Positions 17,155 through 26,000 of a DNA stretch of 64,000 bases are shown here, piece by piece. Source of the DNA: Bin80 sp965203305 (lineage in GTDB: Bacteria; Bacteroidota; Rhodothermia; Rhodothermales; Bin80). The position numbers and the translations under genes are program-made. The DNA lies in contig OZ241874.1 of assembly GCA_965203305.1 (NCBI GenBank), positions 434,001-498,000 of the forward strand. The letters run 5' to 3'. The notes beneath the pieces were generated by a model, which did not search any database, was not told the origin of the DNA, and saw only the letters and a list, made by a program, of their open reading frames with translations. Position 1 is the first letter of the stretch. Each line of letters starts with the position of its first letter.

Positions 17155-18378
17155 ATGGGCAAGAAGAAAGAGACAAGACAGTGGATTGACGAGCTTGACA
17201 GGGGGCCTGCGAAGTATTTTCACGGGCGAAAGGAGGAGTTGCGGAAGTTGCAGAAAAGACTGGAGCATGCGACAGCCCGAAACAGTGGAACCATCTTTCT
17301 GATTCAGGCCCCACCCGGGGCAGGGAAAACCGCTTTGGTGGAGGAGTGCAAAAAACTGGCCGAGAGAGACAGGTGGCAGACCCTGAAGGTCTCGGAAATT
17401 GCCTTGTGGAATTCAAACGAGTTGCGGAAACTTCTGGGACGAAAACTAGAGGAAAGGATTACGGGCAGGGAACATAAAGCAGGAGTTGAGTCGCATCTCG
17501 TGGGCACAACAGGGCGGACGATTGCCGTGGATAGCTCTTCCTCCACGCCACTGGATATGCTACGAGAGGGGGAGTCTCCCCTGTTGCTCATTCTGGATGA
17601 AGCACAGGACATGGCGGATGCCCTGGACTTGCCTGTACAGGACAGGCAGAACGTAAGGAGACTGCTCAAGGAAATCCATAACGGGGATGTGGGCAGACCG
17701 CTCATTTTCCTTGCGGCAGGCTTGGGGATGATCTCCAGGGTATTCAAGTCTCTGGGTGCATCCAGGATTGATGGAAAGTCGCTGGTAGAGCTAGGCAGGA
17801 TGAAGCGGGAGGAGGAGCGGGCTGTGTTTGTAGACTGGTTTGAGAAAGAGTTCAGGATCAAGGAAGGGTGCGACCCCTGGATTGACGGAATCCTGAAGGA
17901 GACGCAAGGGTGGCCGCACCACATCACATCCTATATCAGGGCATGCATAGATCAGGCTGCAAAAGGCGGTGAATGGTTGACGGAGGCGGGGCGACAAGAG
18001 ATGATGCAAGAAGGGGAGCAGCTTTGCAATGAGTATTATCAGGCACGAACAGAGGCTCTCAAAGATCACCATTTTTCAGGGCTGGTGAAATTGTACAAGG
18101 ATGTCTCTCTGGACCAGGGATTTCTGTGTACAGACATTGTCAAGGCAATCGGCGAAGAGGGGTTTACCGCGGCTCTCTCCAAGGGGGTACTGTTTCAGAG
18201 AGGAAGGTACTACACTATCCCCATCCCATCTCTTCGGGACTACATGGTGAGAGAGGAGGAGAGAGCAAGGGAAAATTCTCCGTACAAGAAAAAAAGGAAA
18301 GAAAAAGGATTCCCTAAAACAGGGGAATTATCCAGCAAAATCCGCACGTGCGGGAACAGACTGTGCCCCGAAGGGTAG
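17155..18378 (+). CDS. AAA-type ATPase family, copy C (3' end replaced by unit D leader)
   Basis: 407 residues, closest in this window to copy B. Order: ELDRGPAKYFHGRKEEL, Walker A APPGAGKTAL, Walker B LLLILDEAQDM, IHNGDVGRPLIFLAAGLGM, TQGWPHHITSYIRAC, then GVLFQRGRYYTIPIPSLRDY. The last 18 or so residues, ending CGNRLCPEG, are encoded by the terminal repeat and leader of unit D, which begins at 18323. The original 3' end has apparently been displaced. It lacks the DRDTDMG-type tail of D, E and F. Function unknown; likely a cytoplasmic nucleotide-driven switch or remodelling ATPase. Confidence 0.72.
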   Translation: MGKKKETRQWIDELDRGPAKYFHGRKEELRKLQKRLEHATARNSGTIFLIQAPPGAGKTALVEECKKLAERDRWQTLKVSEIALWNSNELRKLLGRKLEERITGREHKAGVESHLVGTTGRTIAVDSSSSTPLDMLREGESPLLLILDEAQDMADALDLPVQDRQNVRRLLKEIHNGDVGRPLIFLAAGLGMISRVFKSLGASRIDGKSLVELGRMKREEERAVFVDWFEKEFRIKEGCDPWIDGILKETQGWPHHITSYIRACIDQAAKGGEWLTEAGRQEMMQEGEQLCNEYYQARTEALKDHHFSGLVKLYKDVSLDQGFLCTDIVKAIGEEGFTAALSKGVLFQRGRYYTIPIPSLRDYMVREEERARENSPYKKKRKEKGFPKTGELSSKIRTCGNRLCPEG

Positions 18379-18406
18379 TCTTTTTTGACCAGTTACGACA
18401 GAAACC
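18347..18406 (+). promoter_or_regulatory. Conserved leader of ATPase units D and E
   Basis: The 60 bases between the left terminal repeat and the ATG are nearly identical to those of unit E (30431-30490, minus strand): GTGCGGGAACAGACT, then CCGAAGGGTAGTCTT, then TTACGACAG. Together with the end of the repeat the D leader forms the perfect palindrome CCGCACGTGCGG at 18342-18353 (CCGCAAGTGCGG in E). Conservation of a non-coding leader suggests a promoter or a protein-binding site carried by the unit. Confidence 0.5.
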
Positions 18407-19810
18407 ATGGACCCGCTTCAAAAATCCACAGACCGTGGAGCTACCCCCTACTTCCACGGGCGGAAACCCATCCTGGACAGTTTTGAGAAAAGGCTGGTGG
18501 ATGACAAAGAAAAAGAGGAAGGCACCATCTTCCTCGTGCAAGGCCCTCCTGGCATCGGTAAAACGGCACTTCTAGCCGAATGCTGGAAGAAGGCAAAGGC
18601 GAAGAAGTGGGAGGTCCGGGAACTTGTCATCTCCGCCCTGTGGAACCCGCAGGAAATGCGGAAATGTCTGAAACTGGATGCGGAAGCAAGACCTGTAGAG
18701 AAAACCATGGGAGGGGAAGGAAGAGCTGGCTTGCCCGAGCTGGGGCTGGGGGTGCGAGGATCGTTGGAGGCAACCTCCGTGTTTGATACCGAGATGCCCA
18801 CTCCTCGGGATCTGATACGGAAAATAAAGAAGCCGCTCCTTTTGATTTTGGACGAGGCCCAGCACCTGGGCGAAGACAGCAGAATAACAGGAGCGTACAA
18901 AGACGATGTCCGAGATCTCCTGAATCAGATTCACAATGGCAAACTGGGAAGGCCTGTCATCCTGCTGGCGGGCGGGCTGGGGATGACCCATGCCGCATTC
19001 AGAGCACTGGGGATATCCCGGATGGCAGCGCAATGCAAGTTTGATATGAAACCACTGGAAGAGGAGGAGGAACGGCAGGTGATCAAGAACTGGCTCAAAA
19101 AGGCAGGGAAAGCAAAGGGGGACACCACAGACTGGATCAATGCGATCACCCAAGAGACGTATTTGTGGCCGAGACATGTTGATTCCTACGCACGGAATGC
19201 CGCACAGATACTTAAGGCGAACGGTGGGCGGATGACCCCGGAGTTGCTGCGTATCGTCATGGAGAAAGGGCGGGAAGAACGCTGGGCATATTATACAGGC
19301 AGAACGGAGGGGCTTGACGATGACCATATTGTCCGGCTTGTGGAGATGTTTCGTGATACTCCCGTGGAGGAAGGGTTCCAGAAGCAGGATCTTGTAGCGG
19401 AGCTAGGCGAACCAGGGTTTGTGCAGGCGGTCTCCAGGGGTGTTCTTTATTATAGCAACCCCTTGTACACACTCCCCATTCCGTCCCTATATGACTACCT
19501 GACAGAAAGAGCCACGCGAATTCGAGAGGCCGCATTGCGCTACGAGCGGGTCAAGAAGCAGAGACAGGCAAGTCGCCACCCTACAAGAGATGTTTCCGGG
19601 CAACAGCCGGAGTCAAAAGACCAGTCTGAGGCGGAGGGTCCCCAAAAGGAAGCGGGAAACCATACTCTAGACAGTCCCTCTCCTGAAAAAGAGGAGGGAA
19701 AAGAACCCACGATACGCAAATCGGAGAAGGACAATTCTCGTCAGGAACCTCCACCGGGCAGAGACCCTTCCAACAGTGATCGGGATACAGACATGGGGAT
19801 GGAGAGATAA
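18407..19810 (+). CDS. AAA-type ATPase family, copy D
   Basis: 467 residues. Residues 11-20 GATPYFHGRK; Walker A at 46-53 (GPPGIGKT); Walker B at 144-150 (LLLILDE followed by AQHLGED); IHNGKLGRPVILLAGGLGMT at 175-194; TYLWPRHVDSYARNAAQ; a C-terminal segment with GVLYYSNPLYTLPIPSLYDY. It ends in a charged, proline-rich, probably disordered tail of about 90 residues that finishes SDRDTDMGMER. From about base 19284 onward it is nearly identical to copy F, while the first part is much more diverged. Sole gene of unit D. No effector domain is fused, and I do not recognise a named family. Confidence 0.75.
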   Translation: MDPLQKSTDRGATPYFHGRKPILDSFEKRLVDDKEKEEGTIFLVQGPPGIGKTALLAECWKKAKAKKWEVRELVISALWNPQEMRKCLKLDAEARPVEKTMGGEGRAGLPELGLGVRGSLEATSVFDTEMPTPRDLIRKIKKPLLLILDEAQHLGEDSRITGAYKDDVRDLLNQIHNGKLGRPVILLAGGLGMTHAAFRALGISRMAAQCKFDMKPLEEEEERQVIKNWLKKAGKAKGDTTDWINAITQETYLWPRHVDSYARNAAQILKANGGRMTPELLRIVMEKGREERWAYYTGRTEGLDDDHIVRLVEMFRDTPVEEGFQKQDLVAELGEPGFVQAVSRGVLYYSNPLYTLPIPSLYDYLTERATRIREAALRYERVKKQRQASRHPTRDVSGQQPESKDQSEAEGPQKEAGNHTLDSPSPEKEEGKEPTIRKSEKDNSRQEPPPGRDPSNSDRDTDMGMER

Positions 19811-19817
19811 CCTCTCT

Positions 19818-19841
19818 TGCGGATTTTGCGGGATAAATCCC
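19818..19841 (+). repeat. Right terminal inverted repeat of unit D
   Basis: 24 bp, seven bases after the ATPase stop codon. It contains the small internal palindrome GGGATAAATCCC, which all ends of the family share in some form. Confidence 0.65.
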
Positions 19842-20075
19842 AAAAATGTTCCGCCTGCGGCAGTTTTTCCTGCAAACAGAAGGTCAGTCTCCCGGTTCAT
19901 GCACAGAGCTCATGAGGTTACGGGAAAAGACCGCAAAATGCCAGTCAAAAGAGAAGAGCAGGCTTGTCGTATCTGATCTTTTGGCAGGACTCTTATGAAA
20001 CAATTGTGTCAAATAATTATATTGTGAAGTCCTGACTTTGTCGTTGGCCGTTAAACGCGTAAATTGGTGTGTAGA

Positions 20076-22715
20076 GTGACAGTAAAATACCTGAAAACAT
20101 ATCTGGGTTGCTTGGCAGCAGTCGCCTTCTTGCTCGCACCAACGGTGATGGCACAGGGGACAGCTACCTATGAACTTACGTTCACGGTAACCTGGAGTGC
20201 TGCAACACATCCTGCAGGCTTTCCTCCGAATCCCCATTTTTCTGGAATGATCGGAGGTACACACAATGATGCCGTGAAGTTCTGGAGTACCGGAGAAACT
20301 GCGAGTGAAGGCATCAAGCAAATGGCGGAACTCGGGGCCAAGGGAGCACTCCGAAATGAAATCAACCGTGCAAAGAACGCATCTAGCGCAGATGCGATCA
20401 TAGATGCACCGGGATTGAATTCTCCCGGCACTCGAAAGACAACCTTCAAAATTCGCCCTCCATGGAATCATGTCACAGTCACTTCCATGCTAGCTCCCAG
20501 TCCAGACTGGTTTGTTGGGGTGTCCGGGTTGAATTTGCTGGATGAGGACGGGAACTGGATTGACACACTTGAAGTGGATCTGTTCGTATATGACTCAGGA
20601 ACGGACAGCGGTTCCGACTACACATCCCCGAATCAGGAGACCAGCCCGAGAGAGAATATCCGCCGTATACAGGAATCTCCGTTTTTAGTGGATGGCGCGG
20701 TCAAGCCAGTGGGTACCTTTCGCTTTGAACTGAAAGAGGTTGCCATTCCATCTGAAGGCTATTTCCGTATTGATGGAACCAGAATCCTGGATTCGAACGG
20801 ACAGCCTGTGATCCTCAAGGGGATGGGGCTTGGCGGGTGGCTGCTGCCAGAAGGCTATATGCTGCACATCTCGATCCTGAAAGAAGGGCAGACCGACGGG
20901 CCCACAGGAATCCGCAATCAGATGATTGATCTCATTGGTGAGGCAAATACGGATGTTTTCTTCAAAATTTTCCAGGAGAAATATGTGCAGGAAAAGGATA
21001 TCGCTCTGATCAGGGAGTGGGGCTTTGACCATGTCCGTCTTCCCTTTCATTACCAGCTGTTTTATGACTCCGAAATGGAGATGTGGAAAGAGGAAGGATT
21101 TGATTTGCTGGATACATTCCTGGAGTGGTGCCGAACGCATGAGCTCGCGGTTCTTCTTGATATGCATGCGGCTCCGGGCGGGCAAAATGAGGGCGGGATT
21201 TCAGACAGTGACGGCGAAGCCAGACTCTGGACGGAACCGGAGGAATACTGGGACCAGACCATCAAGATCTGGCGAGAGATTGCCAGACGCTACAATGATG
21301 ATCCTGTCATTATAGGATATGATCTGATTAACGAACCGACGGTTCCAGACGAAATGGCATCAGATCTGGCAAAGCTGTATACACGGATCATCAACGAGGT
21401 GCAGCCAATCTCTCCCAATCATCTGTTTTTTCTGGAAGGAAACTGGTGGGCAACCTCTTTTGATGAGCATCTGCGGGCAATTCCCAAGCACCGGAAAAAC
21501 ATCGTGTATACGTTTCACCATTATTGGAAAGGGGCGAATCAGGGAGCGATCCAGTATTTGCTGGATCTCCGAAGCGAAGATCAGGTTCCGCTTTATCTGG
21601 GAGAGACAGGAGAGAATTCCAATGCATGGTTTTATGCTCTGACGAAGCTCGCTAATCAGCATGAGATCGGGATTAACTGGTGGACGCACAAGAAAATTGA
21701 AACGACGACCAGCCCGCTCAGTACACCATTTGCCCCGGGCTATGAGGATGTAATCAAGTACTGGCGGCGCGATGGTCCCAAACCTGCTGTTGATGCCGCG
21801 ACTCAGGCACTTCTGGCAATGACCCGGAATCTGGAGCTTGATTCTGCTCGCGTGAATCGTGGACTTCTGGCCGCACTCTTTGATGCGGAGTACGGAACGA
21901 CGCAGAAGCCGTTCAAGCAACACCAGGTGCCGGGGATTGTCAATGCTGCCGACTATGATATGGGAAATCAGGGGATCGCATATGAAGACACGGATTACTG
22001 GGCAACATCTGGATCTCCCGGAGGAGGGAACAGCGGCAGAAGCTATCGGAATGACGGCGTAGATATTGAGGTCTCTACCGATCCCGAGGGATTCGGTTAT
22101 AATGTCGGGTATACCGAGCGTTTTGAGTGGCTGGAATACACCATTGATATTCTGGAAGATGGGGTGTACGAAATTGATATTCGGGGGGCAAGCAACAGCG
22201 GCGGCACACGGGAAGGGGCAGATGTGCTCTTTCTGATGGATGGTGATCGTATTGGAGAAGCAGAGATTGGCAATACCGGGGGGTGGCAGAACTGGGTGAC
22301 CAGGAAAACCCGAACCCCCGAGTTAAAAGCTGGCAATCAGCGAGTTCTTCGGGTGATGTTTGCAGACCGGGAAGTAAATCTGAACCGGATGACATTCCGA
22401 AAAGTTTCTGCTGTCAGTGTGGAGGAGGCGCAGGAATTCATGGAACCAGAACTGCTTTCCACTTACCCAAACCCGTTTACGGAGGTGGTGAATATTTCAT
22501 TTTCCACAACCGAGACGGTATCCGTTTCTGCTGTCCTGTATGATGTACTGGGGCGGAAGGTGTATGAGTCCCGGGATGCGTCCTATACCGCTGGAATTCA
22601 CGAGATTGCGCTGGTACCAGATCTGGCACCTGGAGTGTATGTTCTGCGGTTGCAACTCCTAGGATCACAGACTCCTCATACCTTCACAAGGCCGCTGGTC
22701 ATTGCGGGCAATTAG
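20076..22715 (+). CDS. Secreted spondin-GH5-CBM6 protein with type IX-style C-terminal domain
   Basis: About 879 residues from GTG 20076 (TTG 20064 and GTG 20067 also possible), giving a signal peptide VKYLKTYLGCLAAVAFLLAP then MAQ. Residues about 28-215 resemble a spondin N-terminal domain (YELTFTVTWSAATHPAGFPP, NPHFSGMIGG). Residues about 226-595 are a glycoside hydrolase family 5 catalytic domain: VRLPFHYQLF, LLDMHAAPGGQN, acid/base glutamate in DLINEPT, nucleophile glutamate in LGETGE. Residues about 611-778 look like a CBM6-type carbohydrate-binding module (VEYTIDILEDGVYEIDIR-like, GGWQNW). The end (STYPNPFTEVVNISF, GVYVLRLQ) is a sorting domain. It is expected to cleave a beta-glucan or related polysaccharide outside the cell. 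Confidence 0.85.
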   Translation: MTVKYLKTYLGCLAAVAFLLAPTVMAQGTATYELTFTVTWSAATHPAGFPPNPHFSGMIGGTHNDAVKFWSTGETASEGIKQMAELGAKGALRNEINRAKNASSADAIIDAPGLNSPGTRKTTFKIRPPWNHVTVTSMLAPSPDWFVGVSGLNLLDEDGNWIDTLEVDLFVYDSGTDSGSDYTSPNQETSPRENIRRIQESPFLVDGAVKPVGTFRFELKEVAIPSEGYFRIDGTRILDSNGQPVILKGMGLGGWLLPEGYMLHISILKEGQTDGPTGIRNQMIDLIGEANTDVFFKIFQEKYVQEKDIALIREWGFDHVRLPFHYQLFYDSEMEMWKEEGFDLLDTFLEWCRTHELAVLLDMHAAPGGQNEGGISDSDGEARLWTEPEEYWDQTIKIWREIARRYNDDPVIIGYDLINEPTVPDEMASDLAKLYTRIINEVQPISPNHLFFLEGNWWATSFDEHLRAIPKHRKNIVYTFHHYWKGANQGAIQYLLDLRSEDQVPLYLGETGENSNAWFYALTKLANQHEIGINWWTHKKIETTTSPLSTPFAPGYEDVIKYWRRDGPKPAVDAATQALLAMTRNLELDSARVNRGLLAALFDAEYGTTQKPFKQHQVPGIVNAADYDMGNQGIAYEDTDYWATSGSPGGGNSGRSYRNDGVDIEVSTDPEGFGYNVGYTERFEWLEYTIDILEDGVYEIDIRGASNSGGTREGADVLFLMDGDRIGEAEIGNTGGWQNWVTRKTRTPELKAGNQRVLRVMFADREVNLNRMTFRKVSAVSVEEAQEFMEPELLSTYPNPFTEVVNISFSTTETVSVSAVLYDVLGRKVYESRDASYTAGIHEIALVPDLAPGVYVLRLQLLGSQTPHTFTRPLVIAGN

Positions 22716-22720
22716 TGTCA

Positions 22721-22816
22721 GGAGGTTCCCTGCAAAATACCTCTATACCCGACCTGATGCAAGCACTCACAGAGCGATATTTTTCTGTCATCCAGGAATT
22801 TTACAAGAAGCTCTGC
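22721..22816 (+). repeat. Dispersed ~100-bp repeat, copy R4
   Basis: It starts GGAGGTTCCCTGCAAAATAC and shares GCAAGCACTCACAGAGCGAT and TTTTCTGTCATCC with R1 and R2. Its ends are more diverged than theirs. It lies six bases after the GH5 stop codon. Confidence 0.65.
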
Positions 22817-22983
22817 AGTTACTGTTGGGGTAGTGGGGGATGGAACCCTCAGGAATTTCAGATCGGAGTGTTTTGCGTGTCTCTCTTCGGTACGCCCTGT
22901 TTGATCGCAGCACGAACAGGGAGCAAGAACCTTTCCCAGAAAAAGATCTGCAAAAATTTGCAATGGGAATCATCATATATGCT

Positions 22984-22998
22984 GTTTAATGTGTATAA
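22984..22998 (+). promoter_or_regulatory. Conserved upstream element of surface-protein genes (copy 1)
   Basis: GTTTAATGTGTATAA, 94 bases before the ATG of surface protein 1. The same element with one change stands at 38506-38520, 87 bases before the ATG of surface protein 2. The bases between element and ATG are not conserved, which points to a promoter or binding site and not simple duplication. Confidence 0.45.
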
Positions 22999-23077
22999 AG
23001 GGGGATGGTCGTAAAAATTACGGCATGATCCTGTACTAAAAACCTTTCACTAAACGGAGCACAACTCCAACACACCT

Positions 23078-26000
23078 ATGAAACACATTCAAAAAATGGG
23101 GGGGGCAGGAGTCGTTCTTTTGACCCTTCTTTGTACAACCTTCAGTGTGTCTGCCCAAACGACCCGCTACATTGACCCGGCGAACGGGACATGGACGGGC
23201 ACCTGTACCAGTGTGGACCCGGCGAATGCGAACGGACCATGCAATCTGGCTCGCGCCTATGCGTTGCAGTCCGGTAGCGGGGATACTTTTCTGATTGAGG
23301 TTCGGCATGCGGGAGGGACAGTTACGCTGTCTCCTCCGGCGGACTCCCTGGAGCATCCGATCACGTTTGGTGCCTATAAACGGGGAGCGACGGCGGCGGT
23401 GGAGGGAACGCTGAAATTTGCGGGATCGCAGGCGTTTGAAATCACTAGGGCCGGCCAGTTCAAGCTCCACGCGAAAGCCAGGGCGCAGTTCGAGAATGTT
23501 ACGCTCCGGAGGAAGACGCGGAAGTTTGGATCATTTTTGACTCATAATCCTAGAGCCAGCAGTCTTGTGAACTTTTTTGTCTCCGACAAAGAGAGTATCA
23601 CGATTACCGGGACCCTGACCGTGGACCACAGCGATGCCGAGCTTGCGCGGTTGACGGTCTCGGAGAGCTTCAAATTGGCGGGGATCCGGTCTCCCTTGAG
23701 GGTGAGGGAGTTGACCGTGAACCGCGGGGCCACGCTGACTATCGCCGAGGGCATGGAGTTGCATGTTCCCATGAGACGGGGGAGCAGTGCAACGGACCGG
23801 AAGGGATTGCTTATAGTGGATGGTGTGATTGAAGGAGCCGGCAAGCTTCAGATTCGGTATGAAAAAAAGACCTCGGGGCAACCCTCGGAGCGGGGTGGAA
23901 CCGACGACAGGTTCTTCCACAACAGCCACGAGTATATGCCGGGCGATGGGGTGGACCACACGGATTGCCTGCGCGTGACGGGCAGCGGGAGGATCCGGGT
24001 CCAGATGGTTGTGGGGGCAGCGGGCAATGTCTGTATTGACCTGCAGGACATGGGATCCGTTGCCGCTACAGGAAGTATTAATGAACCGGCGAATAGAAGC
24101 GGCGCATTCACCTTGGCGGCAGATCAGGACAGCATTACGACGGACCTCATATTCCGCCGTGCGGTCATGGTGGATGGTGATGTGGAGCAGTGGAATGATT
24201 CCCGGATCGTGTTTGAGAAGGAGGCGACGATCGCGGGGGATGTGATTTTGAGTGACACCAGTAATTTGCAAATCCACGGGGAAACAAGTTTTGACACGCA
24301 TCATACCCCGCGGACAGATGATTTAAGTGACAACGGGACGTTGGTCAGTGTTCGCCGGGGGGTTCAGATGGGTACTAGTGGCAAGTACATGTGTGATTAT
24401 GTGACTCGGCGGACGGACGACAAGCCGCGTGCGATGCATATTCCGGGGGTACAGTTTGCGGGGGTGGCGAGGATTGCGGGCGATCTGGATGTTCGCTCCA
24501 ACAATCTCACCGACGGGGCGGCGGCGGACACCAATCCTACGGCTCCGTCCTGCGCTCCGCGGGTACTGTTCTTGGTTCCGATGGCCCGGGACCAGGGGCC
24601 CCCCGCCATCTCTCTGGTATCTTCGGTCGGTGGGGATTTGGATGTTCGGGCGGATGAGGATTTTGGAGACAAGGGGCGGGTGTATCTGGACTCGGACTCG
24701 TTGAAAACGGGGAGTGTCATGCGTCGGACGGCGCACAGTCTGCGTGTGGGTCGTAGTCTGGTCGCGCAAGGGAACACGATCGGGATGGGGTACCCGGCGA
24801 CTTCCGGTCTGGACGGGATGTGCACGGGGAACGATGTTTCGCTGACTTTTGGGAATCATATTGTTCTCACGGGTGAGGCCAAAAGCCTTGTGGTCAGTGA
24901 TGCAACAGACGGGATTACGCTGGGGGCACTGGTGACACTCGGAGATCTGGAGATTCAGGACGGAACATTGACGGTGAAGACGCTGCATGTAGGTCCCCGC
25001 GCCGAACTGACAGCGAACAAGAATGTGAATGTGACGGAATCACTCATTCTGCAGGGAGAGCTGAGCGGGGAGCTGGACGAGGCTTCCACGATCAAGCGGC
25101 TGACCTACGGGAGCGGGGCTACGGATGTGGTGAAGAAGGTTGCGCTGACCAGTATGCTGGATGCCCTCGCGATCCATGCGGGCAGCGGGGAGCTCCGGCT
25201 GGATGAGGTGGTCAAGACAAAGAACCTGGGGCTGTGCAGTGGCACGCTGTCGCTGGTGGATGCCGAGAGCACAACCGACTCCACCCTGCACGTGACGGAG
25301 CACATCACGGTGCAGAACGGGATACTGGAAAAGGATACCAATGATCCGGGGAGTATCTCCACGGACCGTGCAAAAACGGCCAGTATCAATGACCGGTATA
25401 TTCTGACCTATATCACACCGGGCAAGCGGACGGTGACGGATGCGCTGGAATGGTTTGATCCGCGGGATGTGATCGTGAATCATGCCAGTGCGGAGATCAC
25501 CACGAGCGGGAATCGCTCCATTGTGGGCAAACTGACGATCACCAAGGGGCAGCTGATGATGGATGGAATGCTGACGGTGGGCACCTCTACGTTGCATCGC
25601 ACGGATGCCGATGCCACGAAGGTAGACAATTACAGCATAATTGTGGCAGCAGGCGAACTGCACACAGAGGGACAGGATGTGAGGGTGTACGGGAAGGTGA
25701 GCGTGAATGGCAAGAGCAAGCTCATGACCGGAGGCGGGGACCTGCATGTGCTGGGACGGGTGAGTCAAGGCAAATATATTGGGAACACGGCCCAGGTAAC
25801 CGTGGAAAAAGATGCCATGATCCACCTGGGAGACGGGACCCTGATGCTGGGGCCGGAAGACACAAGCAAGCGAAACAATGTGAAGGATAATGATCGTCCC
25901 GATGTGCTGCTGACCCTGACGGGGAGCCTGACCGCGGACATAATCAAAGTGCCGAAGGGGAGCAAGCAGACCACCATTGATGCGAGTGCCGACAGCAAGA

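Larger units (their letters stand above)
18323..19841 (+). mobile_element. TIR-bounded ATPase unit D
   Basis: 1519 bp. The left end at 18323-18346 (GGGAATTATCC, then AGCAAAATCCGCA) is the near-exact inverse of the right end at 19818-19841 (TGCGGATTTTGC, then GGGATAAATCCC). The same ends bound unit E. The only gene inside is the ATPase at 18407-19810; there is no transposase. I could not find a direct repeat at the borders (left eight bases TAAAACAG, right AAAAATGT), so either it has eroded or the unit was rearranged. It lies at the 3' end of copy C. Confidence 0.65.
22716..23077. other. Intergenic region upstream of surface protein 1
   Basis: It holds the dispersed repeat R4 at 22721-22816 and the conserved element at 22984-22998. 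Otherwise I see no gene. Confidence 0.5.

Noticed and set aside
18315..19849. An 8-bp target duplication for unit D
   Set aside because: The flanks TAAAACAG and AAAAATGT share only a central AAAA, not enough to claim a duplication.
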